Positions 18,830-27,845 of a DNA stretch of 64,000 nucleotides are shown piece by piece (position 1 is the stretch's first letter; each line of letters opens with the position of its first letter). The notes under the pieces were generated by a model, which worked only from the letters and a program-made list of their open reading frames with translations, was not told where the DNA came from and did not search any database. The DNA comes from UBA8079 sp049601915 (lineage in GTDB: Bacteria; Pseudomonadota; Alphaproteobacteria; UBA6615), in the NCBI GenBank assembly GCA_049601915.1, contig JBMYRB010000003.1, positions 310,001-374,000 on the forward strand, written 5' to 3'. A program made the translations under genes and the position numbers.

Positions 18830-21208
18830 ATGACCGGCACGGGAATCGGGGCTTCCGTCACGCGGGTCGAGGATCAGCGTTTCCTCACCGGCAATGGCAA
18901 CTATACCGACGATATCAATCGTCCCGGGCAGAGCCATGCGTGGATTCTACGCTCGCCACATGCCCACGCGACAATCAATTCGGTCAACACATCCAAGGCC
19001 GAAAAGGCACAAGGCGTCATCGCCGTTCTGACGGGGGCGGATATGGCCGCGGATGGCGTTGGTGGCCTTCCGTGCGGCTGGCAGATCCACAACAAGGACG
19101 GCTCACCGATGGCCGAGCCGGCGCATCCGCCGCTCGCAGTCGAGAAGGTGCGCCATGTCGGCGACCAGGTCGCCATCGTCATCGCCGAGACCCGTGATGC
19201 CGCGCGCGACGCAGCTGAACTGATCGAGGTGGACTATGGCGTGTTGCCCGCCGTCATCGATATGGCTTCGGCATTGGCCGGCGGAACACTGGTGCATGAC
19301 GATGTGCCGAACAATCGATGCTTTGACTGGGAAATCGGCGAGAAAGATGCAGTCGATGCCGCGTTCTCCGATGCAGCGCATGTTGTGTCGATCGATCTGG
19401 TCAACAACCGGCTGATTCCCAACGCAATGGAACCCCGCGCAGCGATCTCGGAGTTCGATCGTTCCACCGGGCAATACACACTCCATACGACGACACAGAA
19501 CCCGCATGTCATCCGCCTGTTAATGGGCGCCTTCGTGCTGCAGATTCCGGAGCACAAGCTGCGCATCGTCGCACCCGATGTCGGCGGCGGTTTTGGCTCC
19601 AAGATATTCCACTATGCCGAGGAGGCAATCCTGACCTGGGCCGCGGCCAAGGTCCATGTGCCGATCAAATGGACGGCCGAGCGTTCGGAATCGTTTGCGA
19701 CTGATGCCCATGGCCGCGATCACGAGACCCATGCGGAACTCGCACTCGATGGTGATGGCAGTTTCCTGGGCCTGCGGGTCGCCACAAAGGCCAATGTGGG
19801 TTCCTACCTTTCGACCTTCGGTTCGAGCGTGCCCACCTATCTCTATGCGACCTTGCTCGCGGGCGTCTACACGACCCCGGCAATCTATGCCGAGGTACAA
19901 ACCGTGTTCACCAACACAGTTCCCGTTGACGCGTATCGCGGCGCCGGGCGCCCGGAATGCACCTACCTGCTGGAGCGACTGGTTACCAAGGCCGCCCGCC
20001 AGCTCGGCATCGATCCGGCCGAAATGCGTAAGAAGAACATGATCCAGGCGGATCAGTATCCCTATCAGACGCCGGTCGCACTCCAGTATGACTGCGGCGA
20101 TCCGCCCGCATCGTTCGAAAGCGCCCTTGCCGCGGCTGACTATGCCGGCTTCGAGAAACGGCGCAGCACTGCCGAGAAGGCCGGCAAACTGCGCGGTATT
20201 GGCATTTCGACCTATGTCGAGGCGTGTGGCATCGCGCCGTCGGCGGTTGCCGGCGCACTGGGAGCGCGTGCGGGGCTCTATGAATCCGCCCAGGTCCGCG
20301 TCCACCCGACAGGATCGGTGACGGTGTATACGGGCACCCACAACCACGGTCAGGGTCACGAGACGACGTTCGCCCAACTGGTATCGGAGTCCTTTGGCAT
20401 TCCGATCGAACATGTCGAGATCAGCCATGGCGACACCGACCAGGTACAATTCGGCATGGGCACCTACGGGTCCCGTTCCCTCGCAGTCGGCGGTCCGGCC
20501 ATCCTGAACGCCTGCAACAAGGTGATCGACAAGGCCAAGAAAATCGCGGCCCACATCATGGAAGCCGATGTCTCCGACATCGAGTTTGCCGATGGGAAAT
20601 TCACCGTCACGGGTACCGATAAGGAAATGGCGTTCGGCGAGATTTCGCTCGCCGCCTACGTGCCGCACAACTACCCGATCGAGGAAATCGAGCCCGGCCT
20701 GGACGAGAATGCATTCTACGATCCGCTCAATTTCAGTTTCCCAGGTGGCGCACATATCTGCGAGGTCGAGGTCGACCCGAATACCGGCAACATCGACATC
20801 ATCAACTTCACCGCGGTCGACGATGTCGGGCGCGTGGTCAATCCGATGATCGTCGAAGGCCAGGTCCATGGCGGCCTGGCGCAGGGCGTGGGCCAGGCCA
20901 TGCTCGAAGGCTGCGTCTATGACGATGACGGGCAGCTGCTGACGGGCTCCTTCATGGATTACACCATGCCGCGGGCAGACGACCTGCCCAGCTTCTCAGT
21001 TGCAACCCAGAGCGTCATGGGGGCGTCGAACCCGCTCGAAGTCAAAGGTGTCGGTGAAGTCGGTGCTATCGGCTCACCACCGGCGGTGGTCAACGCCATT
21101 CTCGACGCACTGGCACCGCTTGGTGTCGAAGATATTTCAATGCCCGCCACATCTTTGAAGGTTTGGCAGGCCATTCAGGAATCCAACGTCCGCAAGGCGG
21201 CGGAATAA
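18830..21208 (+). CDS. coxL: Molybdenum hydroxylase large subunit, form II CoxL-like
   Basis: The 792-aa subunit binds the molybdenum cofactor. Visible are VGGGFGSKIF, the active-site loop AYRGAGR (368-374), RGAGRPE-linked residues, and the catalytic glutamate in GVGEVG (E743). True CO-oxidising form I enzymes carry AYRCSFR with the Cu-binding Cys; here that Cys is absent, so this is form II. Form II enzymes are often called CO dehydrogenases but many probably hydroxylate other aldehydes, purines or aromatic compounds. It sits four bases after coxS and needs the downstream maturation genes. Confidence 0.93.
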   Translation: MTGTGIGASVTRVEDQRFLTGNGNYTDDINRPGQSHAWILRSPHAHATINSVNTSKAEKAQGVIAVLTGADMAADGVGGLPCGWQIHNKDGSPMAEPAHPPLAVEKVRHVGDQVAIVIAETRDAARDAAELIEVDYGVLPAVIDMASALAGGTLVHDDVPNNRCFDWEIGEKDAVDAAFSDAAHVVSIDLVNNRLIPNAMEPRAAISEFDRSTGQYTLHTTTQNPHVIRLLMGAFVLQIPEHKLRIVAPDVGGGFGSKIFHYAEEAILTWAAAKVHVPIKWTAERSESFATDAHGRDHETHAELALDGDGSFLGLRVATKANVGSYLSTFGSSVPTYLYATLLAGVYTTPAIYAEVQTVFTNTVPVDAYRGAGRPECTYLLERLVTKAARQLGIDPAEMRKKNMIQADQYPYQTPVALQYDCGDPPASFESALAAADYAGFEKRRSTAEKAGKLRGIGISTYVEACGIAPSAVAGALGARAGLYESAQVRVHPTGSVTVYTGTHNHGQGHETTFAQLVSESFGIPIEHVEISHGDTDQVQFGMGTYGSRSLAVGGPAILNACNKVIDKAKKIAAHIMEADVSDIEFADGKFTVTGTDKEMAFGEISLAAYVPHNYPIEEIEPGLDENAFYDPLNFSFPGGAHICEVEVDPNTGNIDIINFTAVDDVGRVVNPMIVEGQVHGGLAQGVGQAMLEGCVYDDDGQLLTGSFMDYTMPRADDLPSFSVATQSVMGASNPLEVKGVGEVGAIGSPPAVVNAILDALAPLGVEDISMPATSLKVWQAIQESNVRKAAE

Positions 21209-21230
21209 CGTCTGGTTAGGGAGATAGAAG

Positions 21231-22028
21231 ATGTATCAGTTCAATTATCAGAAGGCGGGTTCCGCCGACGAAGCCGTAGGCGCCGTGACAGCCGCGGAAG
21301 ATGGTCGCTTCCTGGCCGGTGGCATGACCCTCATTCCGACGCTCAAGCAACGCCTGGCACAGCCCTCGGATCTGGTTGACCTTGCTGGCATCGATGATCT
21401 TGTGGGGATCGAGGATGGCGGAGACTCCGTCACCATCAAGGGCATGACCCGCCATGTCGATGTGGCGAACTCGGATGTCGTTAAGTCCAGGATCCCGGCC
21501 CTTGCCGACCTCGCCGACAATATCGGCGACCCGCAGGTTCGCAACCGTGGCACCATCGGCGGCTCCCTGGCCAACAACGACCCGGCAGCAGACTATCCCG
21601 CCGCGGTGCTCGGCCTGAACGCCACCGTGATCACCAACAAGCGCGAAATCGCCGCCGAGGATTACTTCGACGGCATGTTCACGACTGTCCTCGAGGAAGG
21701 CGAACTCATCACCGCCGTGCGTTTCCCGGTTCCCGAGAAAGCGGCCTACACCAAATTCCCGAACCCGGCCTCACGCTATGCACTGGTGGGCGTTATGGTC
21801 GCACAGACCGGTGGCGACACGCGGGTCGCGGTCACGGGTGCGGGACAGGACGGCGTCTTCCGCGCCACCGACATCGAAAGCGCTCTATCGAGCGACTGGA
21901 GCGCCGATGCCGCAAAGGGTGTGAAAATGTCCGACGCCGACCTGAATGCGGACATTCACGCGTCTGCCGAGTATCGCGCCCATCTGATTTCGGTCATGGC
22001 GAGCCGCGCGGTCACCGCTGCGGGTTAA
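21231..22028 (+). CDS. coxM: Molybdenum hydroxylase medium subunit, FAD-binding (CoxM-like)
   Basis: The 265-aa protein has the FAD-binding motifs AGGMTLIPTLKQRL (about 27-40) and NRGTIGGSLANNDPAADYPA (about 104-123). It accepts electrons from the iron-sulfur subunit and passes them to the respiratory chain. GGGAG precedes the ATG. It is the third catalytic gene in the S-L-M order. A hairpin 25 bases after the stop separates it from the maturation genes. Confidence 0.93.
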   Translation: MYQFNYQKAGSADEAVGAVTAAEDGRFLAGGMTLIPTLKQRLAQPSDLVDLAGIDDLVGIEDGGDSVTIKGMTRHVDVANSDVVKSRIPALADLADNIGDPQVRNRGTIGGSLANNDPAADYPAAVLGLNATVITNKREIAAEDYFDGMFTTVLEEGELITAVRFPVPEKAAYTKFPNPASRYALVGVMVAQTGGDTRVAVTGAGQDGVFRATDIESALSSDWSADAAKGVKMSDADLNADIHASAEYRAHLISVMASRAVTAAG

Positions 22029-22053
22029 GTCCGACCGACAGGAAGTATCTTGA

Positions 22054-22080
22054 TACGGCCGGGGCTTCGCTCCGGCCGTA
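22054..22080 (+). terminator. GC-rich hairpin between coxM and coxD
   Basis: TACGGCCGG pairs perfectly with CCGGCCGTA around a short loop containing GGCTTCGCT. No T-run follows, so it may be an mRNA-stabilising or attenuating hairpin that makes the catalytic subunits more abundant than the maturation proteins, rather than a full terminator. Confidence 0.55.
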
Positions 22081-22193
22081 ACTCTAGGTCTAGCCAGGTG
22101 TCCTGCGCTATATCAATCGCCAACACAGCCGGCCTTTATATTTTGGAACATGCGCGCGCCATTGAGGGCGCGCAGAACATCGGATGAAATCCC

Positions 22194-23117
22194 TTGAACA
22201 GCATTCCTGAGAACGTCGAAGACACCCTGGTACTCCTGTCCGGGGGCAATTATGTCTCGGACCGGAGCCTGTCCACGGCGGTGTATCTTTCATTGAAGCT
22301 AGGTCGCCCCCTGTTCCTCGAAGGTGAAGCCGGCGTCGGCAAGACTGAGATCGCAAAGGTCCTGTCCGAAACCCTGGGCCGCCGTCTCGTGCGCCTACAA
22401 TGCTATGAAGGCCTGGATGTCGCATCTGCGGTCTATGAGTGGAACTACTCCGCACAGATGATCGAAATACGGATGGCCGAGGCCGAGGGTATCAGCGACC
22501 GCGACCGCCTCGGTGACGATATCTTCTCCGACAAGTTTCTCATCCATCGCCCTCTCCTGCAGGCTCTCGACCCCTCCGCCGACGGCCCGCCTGTACTTCT
22601 TATTGACGAACTCGACCGCACGGATGAAGCCTTCGAGGCCTATCTGCTGGAAGTCCTGTCCGACTTCCAGATCACGATTCCCGAGATCGGCACTGTCCGT
22701 GCCGAAGAGCCGCCGATTGTCATCATAACCTCGAACCGCACGCGCGAAATCCACGACGCCCTGAAACGCCGTTGTTTTTACTACTGGGTCGATTATCCCG
22801 ACGCGGAACGCGAACTCGAAATCCTGAACCTCAAGGCCCCACAGGCCGACGCACGCCTGTCCCGACAGGTCGTCGAATTCGTCCAGAATCTGCGGGCGAT
22901 CGATCTGTTCAAGGTGCCCGGCATTGCCGAGACCATCGACTGGGCCTCGGCCCTGCACCAGCTCGATATTATCGAGCTCACCCCTGATGCCATCGACGAC
23001 ACGCTCGGTGTCCTGCTGAAGTACCAGGACGACATTGCGAAGATCCGCGGCAGTGAGGCCGCGAAGATCCTAGACGAGGTCAAGAGCGAAGTCGCGCAGG
23101 CCCAGGTCGCGAACTAG
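22194..23117 (+). CDS. coxD: MoxR-family AAA+ ATPase, CoxD-like Mo-site maturation factor
   Basis: The 307-aa ATPase has Walker A GEAGVGKT (44-51), Walker B VLLIDELDR (about 133-141) and sensor IITSNRTRE. CoxD proteins use ATP to remodel apo-CO dehydrogenase for sulfuration/metal insertion. The start is TTG 22194: an in-frame TGA lies three codons upstream and no ATG or GTG fits the conserved N-terminus, so a rare start is forced. It is followed four bases later by coxE, its usual VWA partner. Confidence 0.9.
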   Translation: MNSIPENVEDTLVLLSGGNYVSDRSLSTAVYLSLKLGRPLFLEGEAGVGKTEIAKVLSETLGRRLVRLQCYEGLDVASAVYEWNYSAQMIEIRMAEAEGISDRDRLGDDIFSDKFLIHRPLLQALDPSADGPPVLLIDELDRTDEAFEAYLLEVLSDFQITIPEIGTVRAEEPPIVIITSNRTREIHDALKRRCFYYWVDYPDAERELEILNLKAPQADARLSRQVVEFVQNLRAIDLFKVPGIAETIDWASALHQLDIIELTPDAIDDTLGVLLKYQDDIAKIRGSEAAKILDEVKSEVAQAQVAN

Positions 23118-23121
23118 GCGC

Positions 23122-24432
23122 GTGTCGGAAAAAGCGATCCCGGATGAAGCCCGCCCGGCCCTTCAGGCCAAGGCGAAGCTCGACGACATCGCCGATGTCG
23201 GTGATGCAGGCGGCGGCAAGATCGCCAACAACATCATGCATTTCGCGCGAGTCTTGCGCACGGCAGGTCTGCCCGTCGGACCGGGGAAGGTCATCGAGGG
23301 GATCAACGCCGTCGAGACCGTCGGGCTCGATAATCGAGAAGATTTCTACTGGGCACTTCACGCGGTCTTCGTAAACCGGCGCGATCAACGCGAAATATTC
23401 GATCAGGCCTTCCACATCTTCTGGCGCAATCCGAAGCTGCTCGAGCGTATGGCCTCACTCGTCCTGCCGTCCTTCGTCGATCCCGAAGCCCAGCAAAACG
23501 CCGAGGAAATGAACCGGCGTCTCGCAGAGGCCCTTAAGCAGGATCAGATGGAAATGCCCAGCGATGGCGAAGGTGGGCAGGATGAGGAGGACCCCGAGAT
23601 CACCGTCGACGCGGTGATGACCTTCTCGGCAAACGAGGTTCTCCAGAAGACTGATTTCGAGAAGATGTCCAGCGAGGAGCTTGAGGCGGCCAAGCGCGCG
23701 ATCGCGGGGATGCGTCTGCCTATCATGGAAGTCCCGATCCGCCGCTTCCGCCGAGACGCCCGCGGCCGGCGCATCGATATGCGCGCAACCTTGCGTGCCG
23801 CCCTGCGCGGCGGCGGTGCGATCATTCCGCTGCAGTATCGCAAGCGCCAGCGCCGCCACCCTCCGCTCGTCGTGCTGTGTGATATCTCCGGGTCGATGAG
23901 CCGTTACTCGCGCATGATCCTGCACTTCATGCACGCGGTGACGAATGACCGGGATCGCGTTCATACCTTCCTGTTCGGCACCAGGCTGACCAACGTGACC
24001 CGCCAGCTGCGCTACAAAGACGTCGATGAGGCGCTCGACAAGGTCGCGGAAGCCGTCGACGACTGGTCGGGGGGAACGCGTATCGGCCACGCGCTGCACG
24101 ATTTCAACACCGACTGGTCCCGGCGTGTCCTCGGCCAGGGAGCTTTGGTGCTGCTGATCACCGACGGGCTGGATCGTGACGCGGCAGATGGTCTGGACAA
24201 GGAAATCGAGCGGCTCCACATGTCGAGCCGCCGCTTGATCTGGCTTAATCCGCTCCTACGTTATGACCGATACGAGCCGAAATCGCTCGGCGCGCGGGCC
24301 ATGCTCCCGCACACGGATGAATTCCGCTCGATCCACAATCTCGAAAGCCTGGAACAGCTTGCAGAAGCCTTGTCCCGGGCCGATGGTCATGGGACCTTTC
24401 AGGGCAAATCATGGCAGGAGGCAGCACAATGA
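23122..24432 (+). CDS. coxE: VWA-domain protein, CoxE-like
   Basis: The 436-aa protein starts at GTG and contains a VWA metal-binding (MIDAS) motif, CDISGSM, with D254, S256 and S258 in DxSxS order. An acidic linker (about 145-165) precedes the domain. CoxE pairs with CoxD as a MoxR-VWA chaperone couple that matures the Mo enzyme. The stop overlaps the start of the XdhC-N gene as ATGA. Confidence 0.9.
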   Translation: MSEKAIPDEARPALQAKAKLDDIADVGDAGGGKIANNIMHFARVLRTAGLPVGPGKVIEGINAVETVGLDNREDFYWALHAVFVNRRDQREIFDQAFHIFWRNPKLLERMASLVLPSFVDPEAQQNAEEMNRRLAEALKQDQMEMPSDGEGGQDEEDPEITVDAVMTFSANEVLQKTDFEKMSSEELEAAKRAIAGMRLPIMEVPIRRFRRDARGRRIDMRATLRAALRGGGAIIPLQYRKRQRRHPPLVVLCDISGSMSRYSRMILHFMHAVTNDRDRVHTFLFGTRLTNVTRQLRYKDVDEALDKVAEAVDDWSGGTRIGHALHDFNTDWSRRVLGQGALVLLITDGLDRDAADGLDKEIERLHMSSRRLIWLNPLLRYDRYEPKSLGARAMLPHTDEFRSIHNLESLEQLAEALSRADGHGTFQGKSWQEAAQ

Positions 24433-24776
24433 GTGAAACTAGCATCGATCTGCAGACCCTCGATCACGACGATGTCATCGAACAGGCTGCCGACTGGCGC
24501 CAATCCGGAAAAAATGTCGCCATCGCGACCGTGGTCACCACCTGGGGTTCCTCCCCGCGCCCTGTCGGCAGCCAGCTGGCCATCGACGAGGACGGCAACA
24601 TGGCCGGATCGGTGTCGGGCGGTTGCATCGAAGGCGCGGTCGTCCATGAAGCACGGGAAGTCATGGTGGACGGCAAACCGCGGCTGCTCGATTTCGGTGT
24701 ATCCAACGAAATGGCCTGGGAGGTCGGTCTCGCCTGCGGCGGCAAGGTCGAAGTCTGGGTTGAACGGCTGGACTGA
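24429..24776 (+). CDS. XdhC/CoxI N-terminal domain protein
   Basis: The 115-aa protein is the free-standing N-terminal half of XdhC: TTWGSSPRPVGSQLAI, GSVSGGCIEGAVV and CGGKVEVWVE. XdhC-family proteins bind molybdopterin, support its sulfuration and insert it into molybdenum hydroxylases. I chose ATG 24429 over ATG 24411 because GGAGG sits just before it and it makes the ATGA overlap with coxE. Its Rossmann half is encoded by the next gene, so here XdhC is split in two. Confidence 0.9.
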   Translation: MSETSIDLQTLDHDDVIEQAADWRQSGKNVAIATVVTTWGSSPRPVGSQLAIDEDGNMAGSVSGGCIEGAVVHEAREVMVDGKPRLLDFGVSNEMAWEVGLACGGKVEVWVERLD

Positions 24777-24782
24777 CCGACC

Positions 24783-25475
24783 ATGCGCCGCGAGACCCTG
24801 ACATCACTCCTGGCAGCGCGCGAAGCCAAGCAGCAGGTCGCGCTTGTGTCCAACCTCGAGACCGGCGAGCAGTCCCTGGTATACCGCGACCGGGCAGAAG
24901 GCTCACTCACGCTCGATGACGACGCAATCGAGGCTGCCCGCCACGCCCTGCGCGACGACAAGAGCGGACGCCTGCGTCGTGATGATGCACCGCTGTTCGT
25001 CCAGGTTTTCAACCCGCCCAAACGGATGATCATCGTCGGCGCGGTACATATTGCCCAGCCGCTGGTCACCCTCGCCCAGACCTCGGGTTACGAAGTGGTT
25101 ATCGTGGACCCGCGCGGGGCCTTCGCGACCCGCGACCGCTTTCCCGGAGTCACCCTGAGCGAGCACTGGCCGGATGACGCGCTGAACAGTCTGGGCGTCG
25201 ACAACCGCACGGCCGTTGTGACCCTGACCCACGACCCGAAGCTGGACGACCCTGCCCTGCACGTCGCGTTGCGGTCCGAAGCGTTCTACATCGGCGCACT
25301 CGGAAGTCGGAAAACCCACGCTGGCCGGGTCGAACGCCTGACCGAGGCAGGCTACACGGAAGCCGAGATCGGCCTTATTCACGCGCCGGTTGGCCTGGCC
25401 ATCAACGCCAAAAGCCCGGCCGAGATCGCGATCTCGATCATGGCGCAAATCACGCAGGTTCTGCACGGCGCATGA
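24783..25475 (+). CDS. XdhC C-terminal Rossmann-domain protein (CoxF/CoxI-like)
   Basis: The 230-aa protein is the C-terminal half of XdhC, recognised by PPKRMIIVGAVHIAQPLVTLA (Rossmann loop), YIGALGSRKTHAGRVERL and GLIHAPVGLAINAKSPAEIAIS. It starts six bases after the XdhC-N gene and ends in an ATGA overlap with the fused molybdopterin protein. The first 75 residues are a variable extension found in several CoxF/CoxI proteins. Confidence 0.9.
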   Translation: MRRETLTSLLAAREAKQQVALVSNLETGEQSLVYRDRAEGSLTLDDDAIEAARHALRDDKSGRLRRDDAPLFVQVFNPPKRMIIVGAVHIAQPLVTLAQTSGYEVVIVDPRGAFATRDRFPGVTLSEHWPDDALNSLGVDNRTAVVTLTHDPKLDDPALHVALRSEAFYIGALGSRKTHAGRVERLTEAGYTEAEIGLIHAPVGLAINAKSPAEIAISIMAQITQVLHGA

Positions 25476-27121
25476 AGTTCGGACCCGTTCCACTGAACAA
25501 GGCCGAGGGCGCCATGCTCGTCCATGGCCAGACCCTGGGCGGCCAGCGTTACCGGAAGGGACACGTCCTCGACGCCGCGGATATCAGCCAGCTCACAGCT
25601 GCGGACATCACCGAGGTCACGGTCGCGATCTTCGAAGCCGGCGACATCGACGAGAACACCGCCGCCGGCCGCTTGGCCAAGGCAGCAACCGGGACCGGCA
25701 TTCGTGCCGGGATTGCAGGGACGGGCCGGGTCAACCTGTTCGCCCGTCAGGCCGGCCTGGCCATGCTCGATCCCGACGCGGTGAATCGAATCAACCGGGT
25801 CGATGAAGGCATCACCATCTCGACGTTGCACCCCTTCGACCGTGTCGAAGCCGAACAGATCGTCGCCACGATCAAGATAATCCCCTTCGCCGTCTGCGAA
25901 GACCATCTGATCGAGGCCGAAGCAGCGGCCAAGACTGCTGGAGATAACGGACTCGTTTCGGTACGCGCTTACCAACAGCGTTCGGTCGGGTTGATCCAAA
26001 CCGATCTACCGGGCCTCCCCGACAAGGTTTTGACCAAGACCGAGAATGTCGTGCGGGACCGTATCGAGGCTCTCGGCAGTACGCTCTCTAATGTCGTGAC
26101 GGTCGAGCACGACCTAGTGGCTATCGATGCAGCCTTTCATAGGCTCGTGGGAAGCGGCGCCGAATTGATCCTGATTGTCGGCGCCTCGGCGACGACCGAC
26201 CGCCGCGATGTCATCCCCGCCGCGATCACACAGGCAGGCGGGATCATCGAACATTTCGGCATGCCCGTGGACCCCGGCAACCTAACGGTCCTCGCGAGGA
26301 TCGGCGATATCCCCGTTCTGGCGCTTCCGGGTTCGGCCCGCTCTCCCCGGCTGGGCGGCAATGACCTCGTGCTCGAACGCATCATGGCCAACATCCCCGT
26401 CGATGGCGAACAGATCATGGGGTTTGGCGTCGGTGGACTGCTCAAGGAAATACCGTCCCGCCCCCTTCCTCGCACCCACGCGGCTCCGCGCGCGCGGCGA
26501 CAGGAAGCCGCAAACCCGCAATTTGCCGCCATCATTCTCGCGGCAGGCCAGTCGCGCCGCATGGGCGCCATCAACAAACTGCTGATCGAGGTGGATGGCA
26601 AGCCGATGATGCGTCACGCGATCGACGCCGCACGCGAGGCAGGCGCAGAGTCCGTGATCGTCGTTACCGGTCATCAGCCGGACGAAGTGAAGACCGCGGC
26701 AGGTGCTCAGGTGACGTTTGTCCATAACACGCAGTTCGATCAGGGGCTGAGCACCTCCCTTCGCACCGGTATCGCTGCCGTGCCAGACAGCTGCGACGGG
26801 GCGCTGATCGCCCTTGGAGACATGCCAAAAGTCGGGCCGGAACACCTGCGCCAGATTGTTTCCTCGCATGATCCCGATGAAGGTCACCTCATTTGTGTGC
26901 CGACACGGAACGGAAAACGCGGTAATCCTGTATTCTGGGATCGGCGGTTCTTCGAAGAGATGGCCTCATTGGGCGGCGACGTCGGTGCCAAACATCTCAT
27001 CGGCGACTACGAAGACGCCGTCATTGAAGTGCCGATGTCGGACGACGCAATACTAACGGATGTGGATTCCCCTGCTGCGCTCGAACGGCTCGCCGAAGAT
27101 GGATCGAAGGTGAAGTCCTGA
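25472..27121 (+). CDS. Molybdopterin-binding / MobA-like nucleotidyltransferase fusion protein
   Basis: The 549-aa protein has two halves. Residues 1-335 form a molybdopterin-binding MoeA/MogA-like region (LILIVGASATTDRRDVIPAAI, GNDLVLERIMAN). Residues 350-549 are an NTP-transferase domain with IILAAGQSRRMG (about 355-366) and LIALGDMPKV, as in MobA/MocA. CoxL-type enzymes use molybdopterin cytosine dinucleotide, so this is probably a MocA-type enzyme attaching CMP to the cofactor, fused to a cofactor carrier. Such fusions occur in alphaproteobacteria; substrate nucleotide is inference. It overlaps the XdhC-C gene. Confidence 0.9.
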   Translation: MKFGPVPLNKAEGAMLVHGQTLGGQRYRKGHVLDAADISQLTAADITEVTVAIFEAGDIDENTAAGRLAKAATGTGIRAGIAGTGRVNLFARQAGLAMLDPDAVNRINRVDEGITISTLHPFDRVEAEQIVATIKIIPFAVCEDHLIEAEAAAKTAGDNGLVSVRAYQQRSVGLIQTDLPGLPDKVLTKTENVVRDRIEALGSTLSNVVTVEHDLVAIDAAFHRLVGSGAELILIVGASATTDRRDVIPAAITQAGGIIEHFGMPVDPGNLTVLARIGDIPVLALPGSARSPRLGGNDLVLERIMANIPVDGEQIMGFGVGGLLKEIPSRPLPRTHAAPRARRQEAANPQFAAIILAAGQSRRMGAINKLLIEVDGKPMMRHAIDAAREAGAESVIVVTGHQPDEVKTAAGAQVTFVHNTQFDQGLSTSLRTGIAAVPDSCDGALIALGDMPKVGPEHLRQIVSSHDPDEGHLICVPTRNGKRGNPVFWDRRFFEEMASLGGDVGAKHLIGDYEDAVIEVPMSDDAILTDVDSPAALERLAEDGSKVKS

Positions 27122-27135
27122 AGACCATACGTTTC

Positions 27136-27516
27136 TTGTTGATGACCCTGTCACTGAGCGCATTTGCGTTCGCGGTCGATATCCCGAGTGTCCACGCGCA
27201 AGACAAGCCCACTTGCTCGGTCCGCGATGACGTCAGTTTCCACCGCCAGAAGAACTACGGAAAGGCGTTCGAGTGTTGGGACCAGCATGCGCGCAGGGAA
27301 AGCTCGGCAGCGCAATCCAATATTGCGCGTAAGTATATTCTTGGTGAAGGGTTTCCGCGCAGCAAGATCGAGGCGCATAAATGGCTGACAATCGCCGACC
27401 GCAGCGGACGCCCGGAAGCGCGCAAGGCGCTGGATAATTTGCGCAAAACCATGACCCCAGAAGAAATCGAGGAAGCACGCAAGCGCGTCCAGCAATTCTG
27501 CGCAGGCACCCGTTAG
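27136..27516 (+). CDS. Small secreted Sel1-like protein, likely CTG start upstream
   Basis: The product has a Sel1/TPR-like helical repeat (AQSNIARKYILGEGFPRSKIEAHKWLTIAD) and two Cys near the N- and C-termini. Starting at TTG 27136 gives only MLMTLSLSAFAFAVD as signal peptide, with no positive n-region. The upstream codons KTIRFLL supply that basic region, and CTG 27118-27120 overlaps the stop TGA of the fusion gene (CTGA) with GAAGG seven bases before it. A CTG start at 27118 is therefore likely. The annotated start is the first standard one. It ends the cox operon; function in it is unknown. Confidence 0.75.
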   Translation: MLMTLSLSAFAFAVDIPSVHAQDKPTCSVRDDVSFHRQKNYGKAFECWDQHARRESSAAQSNIARKYILGEGFPRSKIEAHKWLTIADRSGRPEARKALDNLRKTMTPEEIEEARKRVQQFCAGTR

Positions 27517-27522
27517 CGACGA

Positions 27523-27553
27523 AAAACGCCCGCACGATTGTGTGCGGGCGTTT
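27523..27553 (+). terminator. Bidirectional rho-independent terminator after the cox cluster
   Basis: AAACGCCCGCAC pairs with GTGCGGGCGTTT around a seven- to eight-base loop. On the minus strand the run ends in TTTTT and on the plus strand in TTT. It begins six bases after the last stop of the plus-strand operon. Confidence 0.9.
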
Positions 27554-27794
27554 CTGGAACTCTTTAATCGTCGTGAAAAATGGCGATATCAGCTGCCGTC
27601 TGAAGGCCAGGTGCCTCTTCGGCGTCTACCTTCGCAGCAGGCTCTTTCTTTTCGGGCCATCGATCCCGTCAGTTCGATCTACGCGGCACGGTATGCTGAA
27701 CATAGAGCCTATTGCAACAATGCGTATCGGTCTCCGTGTAAAACAGAAATACAGACAATATTCTGTTTTTTTCTGCTCCTAATTACAAAGAAAA
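27554..27794. other. Gene-free spacer between two terminators
   Basis: This AT-richer stretch between the cox-operon terminator and the next minus-strand terminator contains no supported gene. Confidence 0.5.
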
Positions 27795-27818
27795 CGGCCC
27801 ACGAAAAACCGTGGGCCG
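27795..27818 (-). terminator. Rho-independent terminator of the Gld-like ABC operon
   Basis: CGGCCCAC pairs with GTGGGCCG around an eight-base loop; on the minus strand the hairpin is followed by TTTTCTTTG. It lies 27 bases past the stop of the DUF4340 gene. Confidence 0.88.
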
Positions 27819-27845
27819 GTTCATATTCCGGACGTTGCAATCAGA

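Noticed and set aside
19520..20869. Minus-strand 449-codon frame
   Set aside because: It is the antisense shadow of coxL.
18830..21208. Label as CO-oxidising form I carbon monoxide dehydrogenase
   Set aside because: The active-site loop is AYRGAGR and not AYRCSFR.
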